Positions 8,534 through 19,438 are shown, numbered from the stretch's first letter. The stretch: DNA of 64,000 nt from Sedimentitalea xiamensis (GCF_030164465.1 NZ_JASNJE010000016.1:1-64000), one strand, 5' to 3'. Numbers and translations: made by a program. Notes: generated by a model from the sequence alone, not told the origin.

Positions 8534-10342
8534 ATGTCCGTGACCGACACCCCCATCGCCGACGACCAGCGACGCTCCGGATGGCGCACCATCCGCCGCG
8601 TCTCACCCTACCTCTGGCCCGACGATCAGCCCTGGGTGAAACGCCGCGTGGTCCTGGCCCTCGCGATGCTGGTGCTGGCCAAGCTGATCGCCGTCGGCAC
8701 GCCGATCCTCTACAAGGAAGCAGTCGACAGCCTCGCCAAGGAAGGCGTTCCGACGCTGGCGCTCGGTGCCGTCGGGCTCACCGTGGCCTATGGCATGGCC
8801 CGGCTTATGACGGTCGGATTCCAGCAGCTGCGCGATGCGGTCTTTGCCCCGGTCGGGCAGCGGGCCCTGCGCCGGCTGGCGCTGGAAACCTTTGCCCATA
8901 TCCACCGCCTGTCCCTGCGTTACCACATCACCCGCAAGACCGGCGGCCTGTCCCGGATCATCGAACGCGGCGTCAAGGGCGTCGATTTCCTGCTGCGCTT
9001 CCTGCTGTTTTCCGTCGGCCCGCTGATCCTGGAACTGGCGCTGGTTGGGATCATCCTGACGGTGCTGTTCGATATCTGGTATCTGGTCATCGTCTCCGTC
9101 ACCATCGCCTTCTACGTCTGGTTCACCTTCGCCGTCACCGAATGGCGCGTGCAGCTGCGCCGGGAAATGAACGACCAGGACACGGATGCCAACCAGAAGG
9201 CGATCGACAGCCTGCTGAACTACGAAACCGTCAAGTATTTCGGGGCCGAAGCACGCGAGGCGGCCCGCTATGACCGGGCGATGCAGGGCTATGAGCGGGC
9301 GGCGCTGAAAACCGCCTATTCGCTGGCCTTCCTGAATTTCGGCCAGTCCCTGTTCATCACCGCCGGGCTGATCGGCGTCATGGTGCTGGCCGCCCTCGGG
9401 GTGCAGTCCGGGACGCTGACGGTCGGCGATTTCGTCATGGTCAACGCCTACATGATCCAGATCACCGTGCCGCTGAACTTCCTTGGCACCGTCTATCGCG
9501 AGATCCGTCAGGCGCTGGTGGACATGGGCGAAATGTTCGACCTTCTGGAACAGCCCGCCGAAGTCACCGACCGCCCGGATGCGCCCGATCTTCGGGTGTC
9601 CGGCGGCGAGATCCGGCTCGACAACGTGCATTTCGGCTATGACCCCAACCGCGACATCCTGAAGGGCGTCGATCTGACGGTGCCGGCGGGCCGGTCCGTC
9701 GCCATCGTCGGCGCGACCGGGTCGGGCAAATCAACCATCGGGCGGCTGCTGTTCCGCTTCTACGACGTGACCGGCGGGGCGCTGCTGATCGACGGGCAGG
9801 ATCTGCGCGCGGTGTCGCAGGACAGTCTGCACGCGGCCATCGGCGTGGTGCCGCAGGACACGGTGCTGTTCAACGACACGATCCGCTACAACATCGCCTA
9901 CGGGCGCGACGGCGCGACCCAGGAGGAGATCGAACAGGCCGCCCGCGACGCCCAGATCCACGACTTCATCGCCGGATTGCCGGACGGCTACGACACCACG
10001 GTGGGCGAACGCGGGCTGAAACTGTCTGGCGGCGAAAAACAGCGCGTCGGCATCGCCCGCACGCTGCTGAAGGATCCGCCGATCCTGCTGCTGGACGAAG
10101 CCACCAGCGCGCTGGACAGCGACACCGAACGCGAAATCCAGGGGGCGCTGGCGCGGGCGGGCGAAGGCCGCACCGTGATCACCATCGCGCACCGGCTGTC
10201 CACCATAGCGGACGCGGATCAGATCGTGGTGCTGCACGAGGGCGAGATCGTCGAACGCGGCACCCACGACCAGTTGCTGGCCCGCGGCGGGCGCTACGCC
10301 AATCTCTGGAACCGCCAGCAATCCGACCGGGACGCCGCCTAG
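8534..10342 (+). CDS. Atm1/HMT1-type ABC exporter, fused membrane and ATPase domains
   Basis: A 602-residue half-transporter with six N-terminal helices followed by an ATPase: Walker [10 protein letters not shown], signature [13 protein letters not shown], Walker [13 protein letters not shown] and the switch histidine in IAHRLST. The segment [21 protein letters not shown] is typical of the Atm1 group. Members in mitochondria and Novosphingobium export glutathione conjugates, persulfide or metal-glutathione complexes, linking them to iron-sulfur cluster supply and metal detoxification. A homodimer is expected. The ATG at 8534 is preceded by AGGAAAGG. It ends 19 bases from the convergent RND permease. 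Confidence 0.9.
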   Translation: MSVTDTPIADDQRRSGWRTIRRVSPYLWPDDQPWVKRRVVLALAMLVLAKLIAVGTPILYKEAVDSLAKEGVPTLALGAVGLTVAYGMARLMTVGFQQLRDAVFAPVGQRALRRLALETFAHIHRLSLRYHITRKTGGLSRIIERGVKGVDFLLRFLLFSVGPLILELALVGIILTVLFDIWYLVIVSVTIAFYVWFTFAVTEWRVQLRREMNDQDTDANQKAIDSLLNYETVKYFGAEAREAARYDRAMQGYERAALKTAYSLAFLNFGQSLFITAGLIGVMVLAALGVQSGTLTVGDFVMVNAYMIQITVPLNFLGTVYREIRQALVDMGEMFDLLEQPAEVTDRPDAPDLRVSGGEIRLDNVHFGYDPNRDILKGVDLTVPAGRSVAIVGATGSGKSTIGRLLFRFYDVTGGALLIDGQDLRAVSQDSLHAAIGVVPQDTVLFNDTIRYNIAYGRDGATQEEIEQAARDAQIHDFIAGLPDGYDTTVGERGLKLSGGEKQRVGIARTLLKDPPILLLDEATSALDSDTEREIQGALARAGEGRTVITIAHRLSTIADADQIVVLHEGEIVERGTHDQLLARGGRYANLWNRQQSDRDAA

Positions 10343-10361
10343 GTCGGCACGACGCGTTCGG

Positions 10362-13300
10362 CTATTCGGCGGCCTTCAGGGGCGTCCTGTCCGGCTTGCC
10401 CTCGGCGGGGCGCGGTTCGGGGTCTTCGGGTGCGGTCCCGGCGGCGGGCGCATCGCCCGGCGGCGCATCGTCCCAGACGATCTCGTCGATCATCACGCGC
10501 CGCGCGGCCTTTTCAAGCCGCATGTCGCGCGCCGTCCGGCTCTGGCTGCCGCCGGTCACGCGCACGATCAGGTGGCCGACCCAGGCGGCGTAGGTGGCGA
10601 ACCAGACCCGCAGCGCCAGGAAGGACGGGGTCACGATCAGCGTCAGCACCGTCGCGATGCCCAGCCCGAAGACCACCGCGGTGGCGAGCTGTTTCCACCA
10701 CAGCGAGGTCGGGCTGTCGATGGAATAACCGCCGCCGATGAAATCCAGCGACAGGCCGAACATCATCGGCGCCAGCCCGGCCATGGTGGTGATCGTGGTC
10801 AGCAGCACCGGGCGGATCCGCGCCTCCGCCGTGCGCACGATGGCCTCGATCCGCGGCATGTAGCGGGAATATTCCTGGTAGGTGTCGATCAGCACGATGT
10901 TGTTGTTCACCACGATCCCGGCCAGCGCCACGATCCCGGTGCCGGTCATGATGATCGAGAACGGCTGGTTCATCACCAGCATTCCGATCAGCACCCCTGT
11001 GGTGGACAGCACCACCGCCAGCAGCACGAGAACCGCGTTGTAAAAGCTGTTGAACTGCGCCAGCAGGATGATGAACATCAGCCCGAGCGCGCCGAGAAAG
11101 GCCTTCTGCAGGAACGCGCCGGATTCCGCCTGGTCCTCCTGGTCGCCGGTCCATTCCCAGGCGATGCCGGCGGGCAGGGGTTCCGTGTTCAGCCATTCGG
11201 TGATCGCCGCGATCCGCTCGTTGGCATTGACCGGCGTCAGCCGGGCGTCGCCGGACTGCACCGCGCCGCGCAGATCCTCCAGCGAAACGCCGTCTTCCAG
11301 ATGGGTCATCTCGAACAGTTCGCCCTTGGCGTTCCGCGCCGTGGCCGCGCCGCTCTGGGCGTCCTCCGCCAGCCTGCGCACCATGCCCAGCGTCCGGTCG
11401 GTGCCGGTTTCGGCATCGGGCCGCACCACCCGGAACAGCGCCGCGCCGACATCCGCCTTGACGTCGTAAAAACGCCGCTGGTCGACCCGGCTGATCTTGG
11501 CCAGTTTCTTGACCGGCTGGCGGGTCACGAAATTGCTGAGCGGGATCAGACCGTCCGAGGTGCGCACCTTCATCGAATCCAGCGTGCTCAGCACCCGGTC
11601 TTCCTGCGGCAGGCGCACGCGAATCTCGATCTCCTCGTCGCTGCTGTCCACCCGCATTGTGTCCAGCAGGATGCCGCGCGTCACCAGCTGCACCATGCCG
11701 CCGACCGTGGCCACATCCGCGCCGTAGCGCCCGGCCTTTTCCACGTCCACGTCGATCTGCCAGTCGATGCCGGGCAGGGGCAGGCTGTCCTCGATCTTGA
11801 TCAGACCGGGCAGGGCTTCGAAATGCGACCGCGCCAGGGCCGTGGCGGCATTCAGGGCATCCCAGTCATCGCCCTTCAGCCGCAGGTGGACCGGCTTGCC
11901 CGAGGCCGGCCCGCGCCCCAGCGGCAAGATCTCGGCTTCGAAGCCGGGCAGCTTTTCCAGTTCCGCCGTCAACTGGTCGATGACGAAATCCCCGTCATAG
12001 GCCGGGGCGCTTTCCTGGTGTTCCAGCCGCCCGCCGAACCATGTCCTGGTGACGGTGGGGCGGTTTTCCCAGGGAATGATCTCGAACTGCACCTGGCCCA
12101 CCGTGTCCGGCGGCACCTGCGCACCGCTGGCATCGGTGTTCAGTCCGCCATCGCCGGCGAAGGAGAACACGTTGATGACGGCGGGATGGGCGCGGACGAT
12201 TTCCTCGGCCTGGCGCACCATCGCATCGGATTCCGCCAGCGAGATATTGCCGCGGGCGCGGACATAGACGGTGGCCTGCTCCGGTTCGCTCTCGACGAAG
12301 AATTCCACCCCGCGGGAATTGGCCGGGAACAGCACCGCGGCGACATAGAACACCCCGGCAAAGATGGTGGCGATGGCCACCACCGGCATGACCGGGTTGC
12401 CGGCGATGAACTTGATGAAATGGCCGAACGGCGTGTGCCGGTGTCCCGACCGCACCGCGCGCGGCGGACGCCGGATGCTGGCGGCGCCCAATGTGACCGA
12501 AGAGGCGAAGGCGGCGAACAGGAACAGCGCCGCGCCGAACAGCGATCCGGCGGTTGCCGGCACCCCGCCGGGCAGGAGATAGGCCGGGTTCAGAACCTGC
12601 ATCGCGCCCAGGAACATGCCGTAGAGCGCGACCGGCACCAGCAGCGCGCGCGCGGCCCAGGGCAGACGGGCGCGCAGCCCGTCCGACAGCCGGCCGAAGA
12701 TCCGGCTCATCCGGCCGGTGACGCCGCCCATGACCGGCAGGTAGACCAGCGCCACGACCAGGCTGGCGGACAGGACGAAGATCAGCGTGACCGGCAGCAT
12801 CCCCATGAATTCACCCGGCACGCCGGGCCAGAACAGCATCGGCAGAAAGGCGCAGAGCGTGGTCGCGGTGGAACTGACGATGGGCCAGAACATCCGCTGC
12901 GCCGCCTCCACATAGGCGTGCATCGGCCCGACGCCCTCGCTGATCCGCTTGTCGGCGTATTCCACCACCACGATGGCGCCGTCCACCAGCATCCCCACCG
13001 CCAGGATCAGCCCGAACATCACGATATTGGAAATCGTGACGCCCATGATCGCCAGGAACATGAAACACAAGAGGAACGAGGTCGGGATCGCGAAGCCGAC
13101 CAGCAGCGCCGCCCGGCTGCCGAGCGCGCTCAACACCACGATCATCACCAGCGCCACCGCGGTCAGGACCGACCCTTCGAGCTGGCTCACCATCGACCCC
13201 ACGACCCGGCTCTGGTCGTTGGAGGTGCCGACCGTGACGGCAGCCTGCAATTCCTCGGGCCATTTCGCCTTGTTCGCGGCCAGCGTCTCCTTGACCAGCG

Positions 13301-14186
13301 CCACCGTGTCGATCAGGTTGTACCCCTTGCGCTTGACCACCTGCAGCGCCACCGTGTTCTCGCCGTTGAACCGCGCCGTGCCCTTGCGGTCCTCGAAGGT
13401 GAAATTGATCTCCGCCAGTTCGCCCAGCGTCACCACCCGGTCGCCATTGGTCTTGACCGGCAGGTTGTAGACGTCGCGCGGCTCGTCGAAACTGGACGGG
13501 ATCTTGACGCTGAACGTGCCCTGTTCGGTTTCCACTTCGCCCGCCGCGATCAGCTGGTTGTTGTTCCGCACCACGTTGATCAGTTCCAGCGCGGTGATGT
13601 TGTAGGCTTCCAGCCGCAGCGGGTCGATCACGACCTCCAGCATCTCCTCGCGGTTGCCGGCGATTCCCGCCTCCAGCACCGCATCCAGCGATTCCAGGTC
13701 GTCCTGGAGATTCTTGGCGATCCTGGCCATCGTGCGTTCCGGCACGTCGCCGGTCAGGTTGACGATGACGATGGGAAATTCGGAAAAGTTGATCTCGTTG
13801 ATCGAATACTGTTCGGCCCCTTCGGGGAAATCGGCCTGCGCCTTGTTCATCGCGTCGCGCACGTCGGCCATGATCGCGGTCTTGTCCCAGCCGAAATCGA
13901 ATTCCAGCGCCACCCCGGCGTAGTTTTCCGCCGCGGTGCTGGACATGGTCTTCAGCCCGTCCAGATCGGCGAGTTCGGTCTCCATCGGCTTGATCAGCAG
14001 GCTTTCGCTGTCCTCCGCCGAAATGCCGGGAAACTGCACCGACACGAACAGCGCCGGGATCTCGATGTCCGGCTCGCCTTCCTTGGGCAGGCTCACATAG
14101 GCGAAACCGCCGATGATCAGCGACAGCGCGATGAACGCCAGCACCATGCGGGCCCGTTCAGAGGCCCAGGTGACGATCCCGGTCAT
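10362..14186 (-). CDS. RND-family efflux permease
   Basis: An inner-membrane proton-driven efflux pump of 1274 residues, longer than AcrB-type pumps (about 1050) owing partly to an insert after the sixth helix and a charged C-terminal tail. The N-terminal part (MVLAFIALSLIIGGFAYVSLPKEGEPDIEIP) and the helix-4 segment ILAVGMLVDGAIVVVEYADKR carry the family signature. The ATG overlaps the stop of the adaptor gene (ATGA), so translation is coupled. A same-strand frame extends upstream to 15083, but it is out of frame with the adaptor gene and is rejected. No outer-membrane channel gene is nearby. Confidence 0.92.
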   Translation of the reverse strand: MTGIVTWASERARMVLAFIALSLIIGGFAYVSLPKEGEPDIEIPALFVSVQFPGISAEDSESLLIKPMETELADLDGLKTMSSTAAENYAGVALEFDFGWDKTAIMADVRDAMNKAQADFPEGAEQYSINEINFSEFPIVIVNLTGDVPERTMARIAKNLQDDLESLDAVLEAGIAGNREEMLEVVIDPLRLEAYNITALELINVVRNNNQLIAAGEVETEQGTFSVKIPSSFDEPRDVYNLPVKTNGDRVVTLGELAEINFTFEDRKGTARFNGENTVALQVVKRKGYNLIDTVALVKETLAANKAKWPEELQAAVTVGTSNDQSRVVGSMVSQLEGSVLTAVALVMIVVLSALGSRAALLVGFAIPTSFLLCFMFLAIMGVTISNIVMFGLILAVGMLVDGAIVVVEYADKRISEGVGPMHAYVEAAQRMFWPIVSSTATTLCAFLPMLFWPGVPGEFMGMLPVTLIFVLSASLVVALVYLPVMGGVTGRMSRIFGRLSDGLRARLPWAARALLVPVALYGMFLGAMQVLNPAYLLPGGVPATAGSLFGAALFLFAAFASSVTLGAASIRRPPRAVRSGHRHTPFGHFIKFIAGNPVMPVVAIATIFAGVFYVAAVLFPANSRGVEFFVESEPEQATVYVRARGNISLAESDAMVRQAEEIVRAHPAVINVFSFAGDGGLNTDASGAQVPPDTVGQVQFEIIPWENRPTVTRTWFGGRLEHQESAPAYDGDFVIDQLTAELEKLPGFEAEILPLGRGPASGKPVHLRLKGDDWDALNAATALARSHFEALPGLIKIEDSLPLPGIDWQIDVDVEKAGRYGADVATVGGMVQLVTRGILLDTMRVDSSDEEIEIRVRLPQEDRVLSTLDSMKVRTSDGLIPLSNFVTRQPVKKLAKISRVDQRRFYDVKADVGAALFRVVRPDAETGTDRTLGMVRRLAEDAQSGAATARNAKGELFEMTHLEDGVSLEDLRGAVQSGDARLTPVNANERIAAITEWLNTEPLPAGIAWEWTGDQEDQAESGAFLQKAFLGALGLMFIILLAQFNSFYNAVLVLLAVVLSTTGVLIGMLVMNQPFSIIMTGTGIVALAGIVVNNNIVLIDTYQEYSRYMPRIEAIVRTAEARIRPVLLTTITTMAGLAPMMFGLSLDFIGGGYSIDSPTSLWWKQLATAVVFGLGIATVLTLIVTPSFLALRVWFATYAAWVGHLIVRVTGGSQSRTARDMRLEKAARRVMIDEIVWDDAPPGDAPAAGTAPEDPEPRPAEGKPDRTPLKAAE

Positions 14187-15421
14187 TGCGCCGCCTCGCG
14201 ATAGGTCGGACGCACGACGACGCCCTTGGTGACGAAATCCTGCCCGGTCACGATGACATCCACCCGTTCGTCGAGCCCGCTGACCCAGACCCCGTCCACG
14301 TTGTCGCGCAGCAGCCGGACCGGGCGGAAATCGACGATGTCGCCGTCGCCCACGATCCGCACGCCCAGTTGCCCGTCGTTGTTCAGGGTCAGGGCCGATT
14401 GCGGCAGTTTGTGCGCCATCGCCCCGTCCGCCGCGATCAGGATCGACGCGGTCTGCCCGTCGCGGATCGACAGGTCCGGGTTGGGAACGCTGATCTCGAC
14501 CGCGAAGGTCCGGGTCGCCGGATCGGCCGACCGGCTGATGAACACGACCTCGCCCCGCACTTTCTGCCCATCGGCCAGTTCCGCCCCGGCGGGCGCGCCG
14601 ACGCGGACCCGGTTGACCTCGGTTTCCGGCACGTAGCCGACCAGCTTGATCGGGTCGAGCTGGATGATCGTCGCGCAGAGGCTGCCGGGCTGCATCAGGC
14701 TGCCCAGTTCCGCGGCGTCCGATTCCAGCAGACCTTCGAACGGCGCGTGGATGCTCAGCCGCTCGATCTCGCGTTCCGCGGCGGCGACCGCCGCGGCGGC
14801 GCTCTCGATTCCCGACCGCGTGGTTTCCAGCCCCGACTCGGCGGCGGCGATCCCGGCCTCGGCGGAGCGGACGGCGGCCTGGGTCGACGCCAGCCGGGTG
14901 TCCGAGGCGAATCCGCCCTCGGACAGTTTCTGCGCGGCGTTGTCGTTGATCTGCGCCTCCGCCAGCCGGGCGCGGGCCTCGGCCAGCCGCGCCTCGGTTT
15001 CGGGCACCCGGCTCCTGGCTTCGCTCAGGCGGGCGCGGGCCTCCGCCAGCGCCGCCTCGCGGGTGCCGGGATCGAGCTTGCACAGCAGGTCGCCGGCGTT
15101 CACGAAAGCGCCCTTGCGCAGCGGTTCCGAAATCACCGTGGCCGAGGTTTCGGCCCGCACCTCGACCTGCCGCAGCGCCGCGGTCTGCCCGCGCAGGATC
15201 ACCGCACTGTCGATCTGTTGCGCGGTGCTGCGCAGAACCACCACCCCGACCGCCCGTTCGGCGGTTTCCGCCAGCCCGGCGCCGGGATTGTCCGGCGCGG
15301 TTCCGGTCTCCTGGGACGCCGCTTCGCCCAGGGCAAAGGCAAACAGCGCCTCGCGTTCGAACACGATCAGGTAAAGCCCGAGCGTCACCAGAATCGCGGT
15401 GATGATGGGAATAATTCGCAT
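14183..15421 (-). CDS. RND efflux periplasmic adaptor (HlyD/MFP family)
   Basis: A 412-residue membrane-fusion protein linking the RND permease to an outer-membrane channel. It begins with a signal-anchor helix (IIPIITAILVTLGLYLIVF). A biotinyl/lipoyl half-motif follows, then a long coiled-coil hairpin rich in alanine, glutamate and arginine at roughly residues 115-210 (EARARLSEARSRV and repeats), then beta-barrel domains ending with a membrane-proximal segment. It is the first gene of the two-gene operon, overlapping the permease start by four bases. An 18-base palindrome 85 bases upstream is a good operator candidate. Confidence 0.92.
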   Translation of the reverse strand: MRIIPIITAILVTLGLYLIVFEREALFAFALGEAASQETGTAPDNPGAGLAETAERAVGVVVLRSTAQQIDSAVILRGQTAALRQVEVRAETSATVISEPLRKGAFVNAGDLLCKLDPGTREAALAEARARLSEARSRVPETEARLAEARARLAEAQINDNAAQKLSEGGFASDTRLASTQAAVRSAEAGIAAAESGLETTRSGIESAAAAVAAAEREIERLSIHAPFEGLLESDAAELGSLMQPGSLCATIIQLDPIKLVGYVPETEVNRVRVGAPAGAELADGQKVRGEVVFISRSADPATRTFAVEISVPNPDLSIRDGQTASILIAADGAMAHKLPQSALTLNNDGQLGVRIVGDGDIVDFRPVRLLRDNVDGVWVSGLDERVDVIVTGQDFVTKGVVVRPTYREAAQ

Positions 15422-15505
15422 GTCGCGCCTTTCAAGAACCGTGTCGCCGGACCATCCGGCCAGCCGGCGGGCCGCCCGGTCGCGTTCCCGCCTGCCTTCT
15501 CTACA

Positions 15506-15523
15506 CTAAACTAACCAGTTCAG
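15506..15523 (-). promoter_or_regulatory. Palindromic operator candidate for the RND operon
   Basis: CTAAACT and AGTTCAG are inverted copies (one mismatch) around the spacer AACC, in an A/T-rich stretch just upstream of the adaptor gene. Efflux operons of this class are commonly repressed by TetR-type proteins binding such sites in the promoter. No regulator gene is adjacent, so the binding protein is unknown. Confidence 0.45.
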
Positions 15524-15693
15524 ATTAAATTTTTTTGCAGTGCAGCGCAAGCCGGGCCGCATTGGCGCGACCCGCGCCCTTGGCTTGCCCGGACAGTCGG
15601 GTTATGAGGGGAAAATCGGTCCGGATTCCAATGGGGTCAGGGCAGGGTCCGGCGGTGCGGATCCAGGGCAGGTCAGAGCGGAGAGTGGCAGCG

Positions 15694-16365
15694 ATGAGCG
15701 ATACCGACAGTTTTATCGACGAGGTGACGGAAGAGGTGCGCCGGGACCGCCTGTTCCAGCTCTTCCGGCGCTACGCCTGGATCGCGGTCCTGCTCATCGT
15801 CCTGGTCGTCGGCGGCGCGGCCTGGAACGAATACAGCAAGGCGCAGCAACGGGCCGCCGCCGAAAACTTGGGGGACGGCATCGTCGCCGCGCTGGCCGCC
15901 GACGATTCCGCGGCGCGCGCCGTGGCGCTCACCGGTATCGAGGTCGATCATCCCGGCGGCGCGGCCATCGTCAATTTCCTGATCGCCGCCACCAGTGCCG
16001 ACAGCGGACAGATTCCGGACGCGGTCGCCGCCCTGAACGGCATCGCCAGCGACGGGGAACTGCCGGAAATCTACCGCCAGATCGCGGCGTTCAAGGCGCT
16101 GACCCTGCAAGGCGACACCCTGCCGGTCGCGGACCGCCGCCTGCAATTCACGGCGCTGGCGCAGCCCGGCGCGCCCCTGCGCCTGCTGGCGCAGGAACAG
16201 CTGGCGCTGATCGACATCGCCGAAGGCGACACCGGGGCGGCGCTCGACAAGCTTCAGGCGATCCTTTCGGACGCCGAAACCAGCTCGGACTTGCAACAGC
16301 GCGTGTCTCAGGTGATTGTCGCCCTCGGCGGAACGCCGCAGACCCTCCAGCGGTCGCAAGGCTGA
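15694..16365 (+). CDS. YfgM-like tetratricopeptide membrane protein
   Basis: A 223-residue protein with a cytoplasmic N-terminus, one transmembrane helix (AWIAVLLIVLVVGGAAWNEY, about residues 28-47) and a periplasmic helical-repeat domain. This architecture and its place directly before bamB and der match the yfgM-bamB-der order known from gammaproteobacteria, where YfgM is an ancillary SecYEG partner that hands over periplasmic proteins. The start at 15694 follows GGAGAG eight bases upstream; a longer frame from 15535 would add a leader without family support. Confidence 0.82.
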   Translation: MSDTDSFIDEVTEEVRRDRLFQLFRRYAWIAVLLIVLVVGGAAWNEYSKAQQRAAAENLGDGIVAALAADDSAARAVALTGIEVDHPGGAAIVNFLIAATSADSGQIPDAVAALNGIASDGELPEIYRQIAAFKALTLQGDTLPVADRRLQFTALAQPGAPLRLLAQEQLALIDIAEGDTGAALDKLQAILSDAETSSDLQQRVSQVIVALGGTPQTLQRSQG

Positions 16366-16417
16366 GCGGCGCCTGGACATGGGCAAACGGACCGAACAGA
16401 AAGACAGGCACTGATCC

Positions 16418-17755
16418 ATGAGGACTGCGTTTCATTCCACCCGCACCGGGTTGTCGCTTGTGATGGGCGCGGTTCTGACCCTGACGGCCTGCGCCGAACA
16501 GGAAGCCATCCTGCCCGGAGTGCGCGAGAACATCCGCCCGGCGGCGGAGGACGCGCCGGCCACCGCGGCGACCGTCACCAACAGCAGCCGCGCCATCCGT
16601 TTGCCGGCCCAGACCGCCAACAGCGCCTGGGCGCAGCCGCCGGGAACCCAGGCCCACCGCACCGCCCATCCGGCCCTGCGCGTCCTGCCGGCGCGGATCT
16701 GGTCCACGCCGATCGGATCGGGCGACAGCCGCAGGCAGAGGATCACCGCCGATCCGGTGGTGGCGGGCGGGCTGATCTATACGCTCGACAGCGGCGCCCG
16801 CGTGTCCGGAGTGGCGCCGGGCGGCGGAGTCGTCTGGAGCACCGACCTGACGCCGGACACCGATTCGGAAGGCCAGGCCACCGGCGGCGGCATGGCCTAT
16901 GACAACGGCACGCTCTACGTCTCCAGCGGCTTCGGCCGGTTGTCGGCGCTGGATGCGCGCACCGGCGGCCTGCGCTGGACCCAGAAACTGGATTCCACCG
17001 GCAGCGGCGCGCCAATGGTGCGCGACGGCCTGATCTACCTGGTGGCGGGGGACAACATCGGCTGGGCGGTCCGCACCGACACCGGCCGCGTCGCCTGGCA
17101 GATCGAAGCCAACCAGAGCATCGCCAACGTCCTGGGCGCGCCGTCGCCGGTCCTCTCGGGCGACCTCGTGGTCTTTGCCTTCGGCTCCGGCGATCTCATC
17201 GCCGCCTTCCGGCGCGGCGGGCTGCGGCGCTGGTCCGCCACGGTCGCCGGGCAGCGCGTGGGCCGCGCGATCTCGCGGATCGGCGACATCACCGGCGCGC
17301 CGATGGCGGTGGGCGACCGGATCTACGTCGGCAACCATTCCGGGCGCATCGTGGCGCTGGACGGCGAAAGCGGCGACCGGATCTGGACCGCCCACGAAGG
17401 CGCGCTGGGTCCTGTCTGGCCCGCCGGAGACAGCATCTTCTCGGTCACCGACCGGAACGAACTGGTGCGGATCGACACCCGCGACGGCAGCGTGATCTGG
17501 GCGGTGGACCTGCCGAATTTCGTGCGGGACAAGCCGCGCAAACGCGGCAAGGTCTATGCCAATTACGGTCCGGTCCTGGCGGGCGGCCGCATCGTCGTCG
17601 CCTCCAGCGACGGCAAGCTGCGCTTCTTCGCGCCCGAGAACGGCGCGCTCGTCGGCAGCGTGGATGTGCCGGGCGGCGCCAGCAGCGGGCCGGTCGTCGC
17701 CGGGCGGACGCTCTATGTCATGGGCGGCAACGGGGAACTGCACGCTTTCCGTTGA
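16418..17755 (+). CDS. bamB: Outer membrane assembly lipoprotein BamB (PQQ-like propeller)
   Basis: A 445-residue lipoprotein: signal peptide with lipobox LTAC (cysteine at residue 27), then an eight-bladed beta-propeller built of repeats such as GLIYTLDSGARVSGV, GTLYVSSGFGRLSALDARTGGLRW and RIVVASSDGKLRFF. BamB binds BamA and helps insert beta-barrel proteins into the outer membrane. It is longer than E. coli BamB (392) because of a low-complexity linker after the lipidated cysteine. It lies between the yfgM-like gene and der, with short gaps consistent with one operon. Confidence 0.9.
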   Translation: MRTAFHSTRTGLSLVMGAVLTLTACAEQEAILPGVRENIRPAAEDAPATAATVTNSSRAIRLPAQTANSAWAQPPGTQAHRTAHPALRVLPARIWSTPIGSGDSRRQRITADPVVAGGLIYTLDSGARVSGVAPGGGVVWSTDLTPDTDSEGQATGGGMAYDNGTLYVSSGFGRLSALDARTGGLRWTQKLDSTGSGAPMVRDGLIYLVAGDNIGWAVRTDTGRVAWQIEANQSIANVLGAPSPVLSGDLVVFAFGSGDLIAAFRRGGLRRWSATVAGQRVGRAISRIGDITGAPMAVGDRIYVGNHSGRIVALDGESGDRIWTAHEGALGPVWPAGDSIFSVTDRNELVRIDTRDGSVIWAVDLPNFVRDKPRKRGKVYANYGPVLAGGRIVVASSDGKLRFFAPENGALVGSVDVPGGASSGPVVAGRTLYVMGGNGELHAFR

Positions 17756-17803
17756 CCCGCGAATGCGCTAAGGGGCGCATCTGACAGATCGAAAGCAGAC
17801 CGC

Positions 17804-19282
17804 ATGTCCTTCACCCTCGCCATCGTGGGCCGTCCCAACGTCGGCAAATCCACCCTGTTCAACCGCCTTGTCGGCAAGCGCCTGGCGCTGGTCGACGATA
17901 CGCCGGGCGTGACCCGCGACCTGCGCGAAGGCGCGGCCCGTCTCGGCGACCTGCGGTTCACGGTGATCGACACCGCGGGGCTTGAGGAAGCGACCGACGA
18001 CAGCCTTCAGGGCCGGATGCGCCGCCTGACCGAACGCGCCGTGGACATGGCCGACATCTGCCTGTTCATGATCGACGCCCGCACCGGCGTCACCCCGACC
18101 GACCAGGTCTTTGCCGACATCCTGCGCAAGCGCAGCGCCCATGTGATCCTCGCCGCGAACAAGGCCGAAGGCGCGGCCGCCGACGCCGGCGTGATCGAAG
18201 CCTATGCGCTCGGCCTGGGCGAGCCGATCCGCATGTCCGCCGAACATAACGAAGGGCTGAACGATCTCTATGCCCAGCTGATGCCGCTTTCCGACGCCTT
18301 CGAGGCGCAGGCCGACTCCGACACGCCGGAAACCGATGTCGATCTCGACGAGGACGGCGAAGACCTGTCCGACGCGCCCCCGGTGCCGACCCGCGCCAAG
18401 CCGCTTCAGGTCGCGGTCGTCGGGCGTCCGAATGCCGGGAAATCCACCCTGATCAACAAGATCCTCGGCGAGGACCGGCTGCTGACCGGCCCCGAGGCCG
18501 GGATCACCCGCGACGCGATCTCGCTGACCACGGACTGGGCCGGGCCGGACGGCGTCGCGGTGCCGATGCGGATCTTCGACACCGCCGGCATGCGCCGCAA
18601 GGCCAAGGTGCAGGAAAAGCTGGAAAAACTCTCGGTCAGCGACGGGCTGCGCGCGGTCAAGTTCGCCGAGGTCGTGGTGGTGCTGCTGGACGCGGCGATC
18701 CCCTTCGAACAGCAGGACCTGCGCATCGCCGACCTGGCGGAACGCGAAGGCCGCGCGGTGGTGGTCGCGGTCAACAAGTGGGACATCGAAGAACACAAGC
18801 AGGAAAAGCTGCGCGAGCTGCGCGAAAGCTTCGAACGGCTGCTGCCGCAGCTGCGCGGCGCGCCGTTGGTCACGGTCAGCGCGAAGACCGGTCGGGGGCT
18901 GGACCGGCTGCACACGGCGGTGATGCGTGCCTACGAGGTCTGGAACCGCCGGGTGCCGACCGCGGCGCTGAACCGCTGGCTGACCGGGATGCTGGAACAG
19001 CATCCGCCCCCGGCGCCGCAGGGCAAGCGGATCAAGCTGCGCTACATGACCCAGGCCAAGACCCGGCCGCCGGGATTCGTGGTGATGTGCAGCCATCCCG
19101 ACAAGATGCCGGCCAGCTATTCACGCTATCTTGTCAACGGGTTGCGCGCCGACTTTGACATGCCCGGCACGCCGATCCGGCTGCACCTGCGCAGCCAGAA
19201 CGCGGCCAACCCCTACAAGGGCCGCAAGAAGGCCGGCCCGTCCAAACTGCGCAAGCACAGCGAAGGGCGGCGCAGGACCTGA
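17804..19282 (+). CDS. der: Ribosome biogenesis GTPase Der (EngA)
   Basis: An essential double GTPase that acts in maturation of the 50S subunit. The product is 492 residues. The first G domain has GRPNVGKS at 9-16 and DTAGLEE. The second has GRPNAGKST near 207, [11 protein letters not shown] and NKWD. The first domain's base-recognition motif is NKAE rather than NKxD, as in many Der proteins. A KH-like C-terminal domain follows ([18 protein letters not shown]). An acidic linker ([15 protein letters not shown]) joins the two G domains. It is the last gene of the yfgM-bamB-der group. Confidence 0.96.
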   Translation: MSFTLAIVGRPNVGKSTLFNRLVGKRLALVDDTPGVTRDLREGAARLGDLRFTVIDTAGLEEATDDSLQGRMRRLTERAVDMADICLFMIDARTGVTPTDQVFADILRKRSAHVILAANKAEGAAADAGVIEAYALGLGEPIRMSAEHNEGLNDLYAQLMPLSDAFEAQADSDTPETDVDLDEDGEDLSDAPPVPTRAKPLQVAVVGRPNAGKSTLINKILGEDRLLTGPEAGITRDAISLTTDWAGPDGVAVPMRIFDTAGMRRKAKVQEKLEKLSVSDGLRAVKFAEVVVVLLDAAIPFEQQDLRIADLAEREGRAVVVAVNKWDIEEHKQEKLRELRESFERLLPQLRGAPLVTVSAKTGRGLDRLHTAVMRAYEVWNRRVPTAALNRWLTGMLEQHPPPAPQGKRIKLRYMTQAKTRPPGFVVMCSHPDKMPASYSRYLVNGLRADFDMPGTPIRLHLRSQNAANPYKGRKKAGPSKLRKHSEGRRRT

Positions 19283-19438
19283 CCGGCCTCCGGACCGCCC
19301 GGCGCTGCGCCGAAATCCGCCGGCGGCGGTCCAATTGCCGCTCTTGCCGCGGCAAGGATTGCGCTGGACAGCCGGACCTGTGAAACTGCCGGGTGAAACC
19401 CTGGCGTTTCGTTCAACAGGTATCCAGCAGGGGCCATC

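Noticed and set aside
10572-14204. A 1210-codon open frame on the plus strand opposite the RND permease
   Set aside because: It mirrors the codon structure of the RND gene; its sequence is low-complexity (R, H, Q, D-rich) and has no family features. GC-rich genomes produce such antisense frames.
14187-15083. N-terminal extension of the RND permease frame back to 15083
   Set aside because: It lies inside the adaptor gene in another frame; the extra part is arginine/glycine/alanine-rich, while the ATG at 14186 begins with the conserved first membrane helix and overlaps the adaptor stop.
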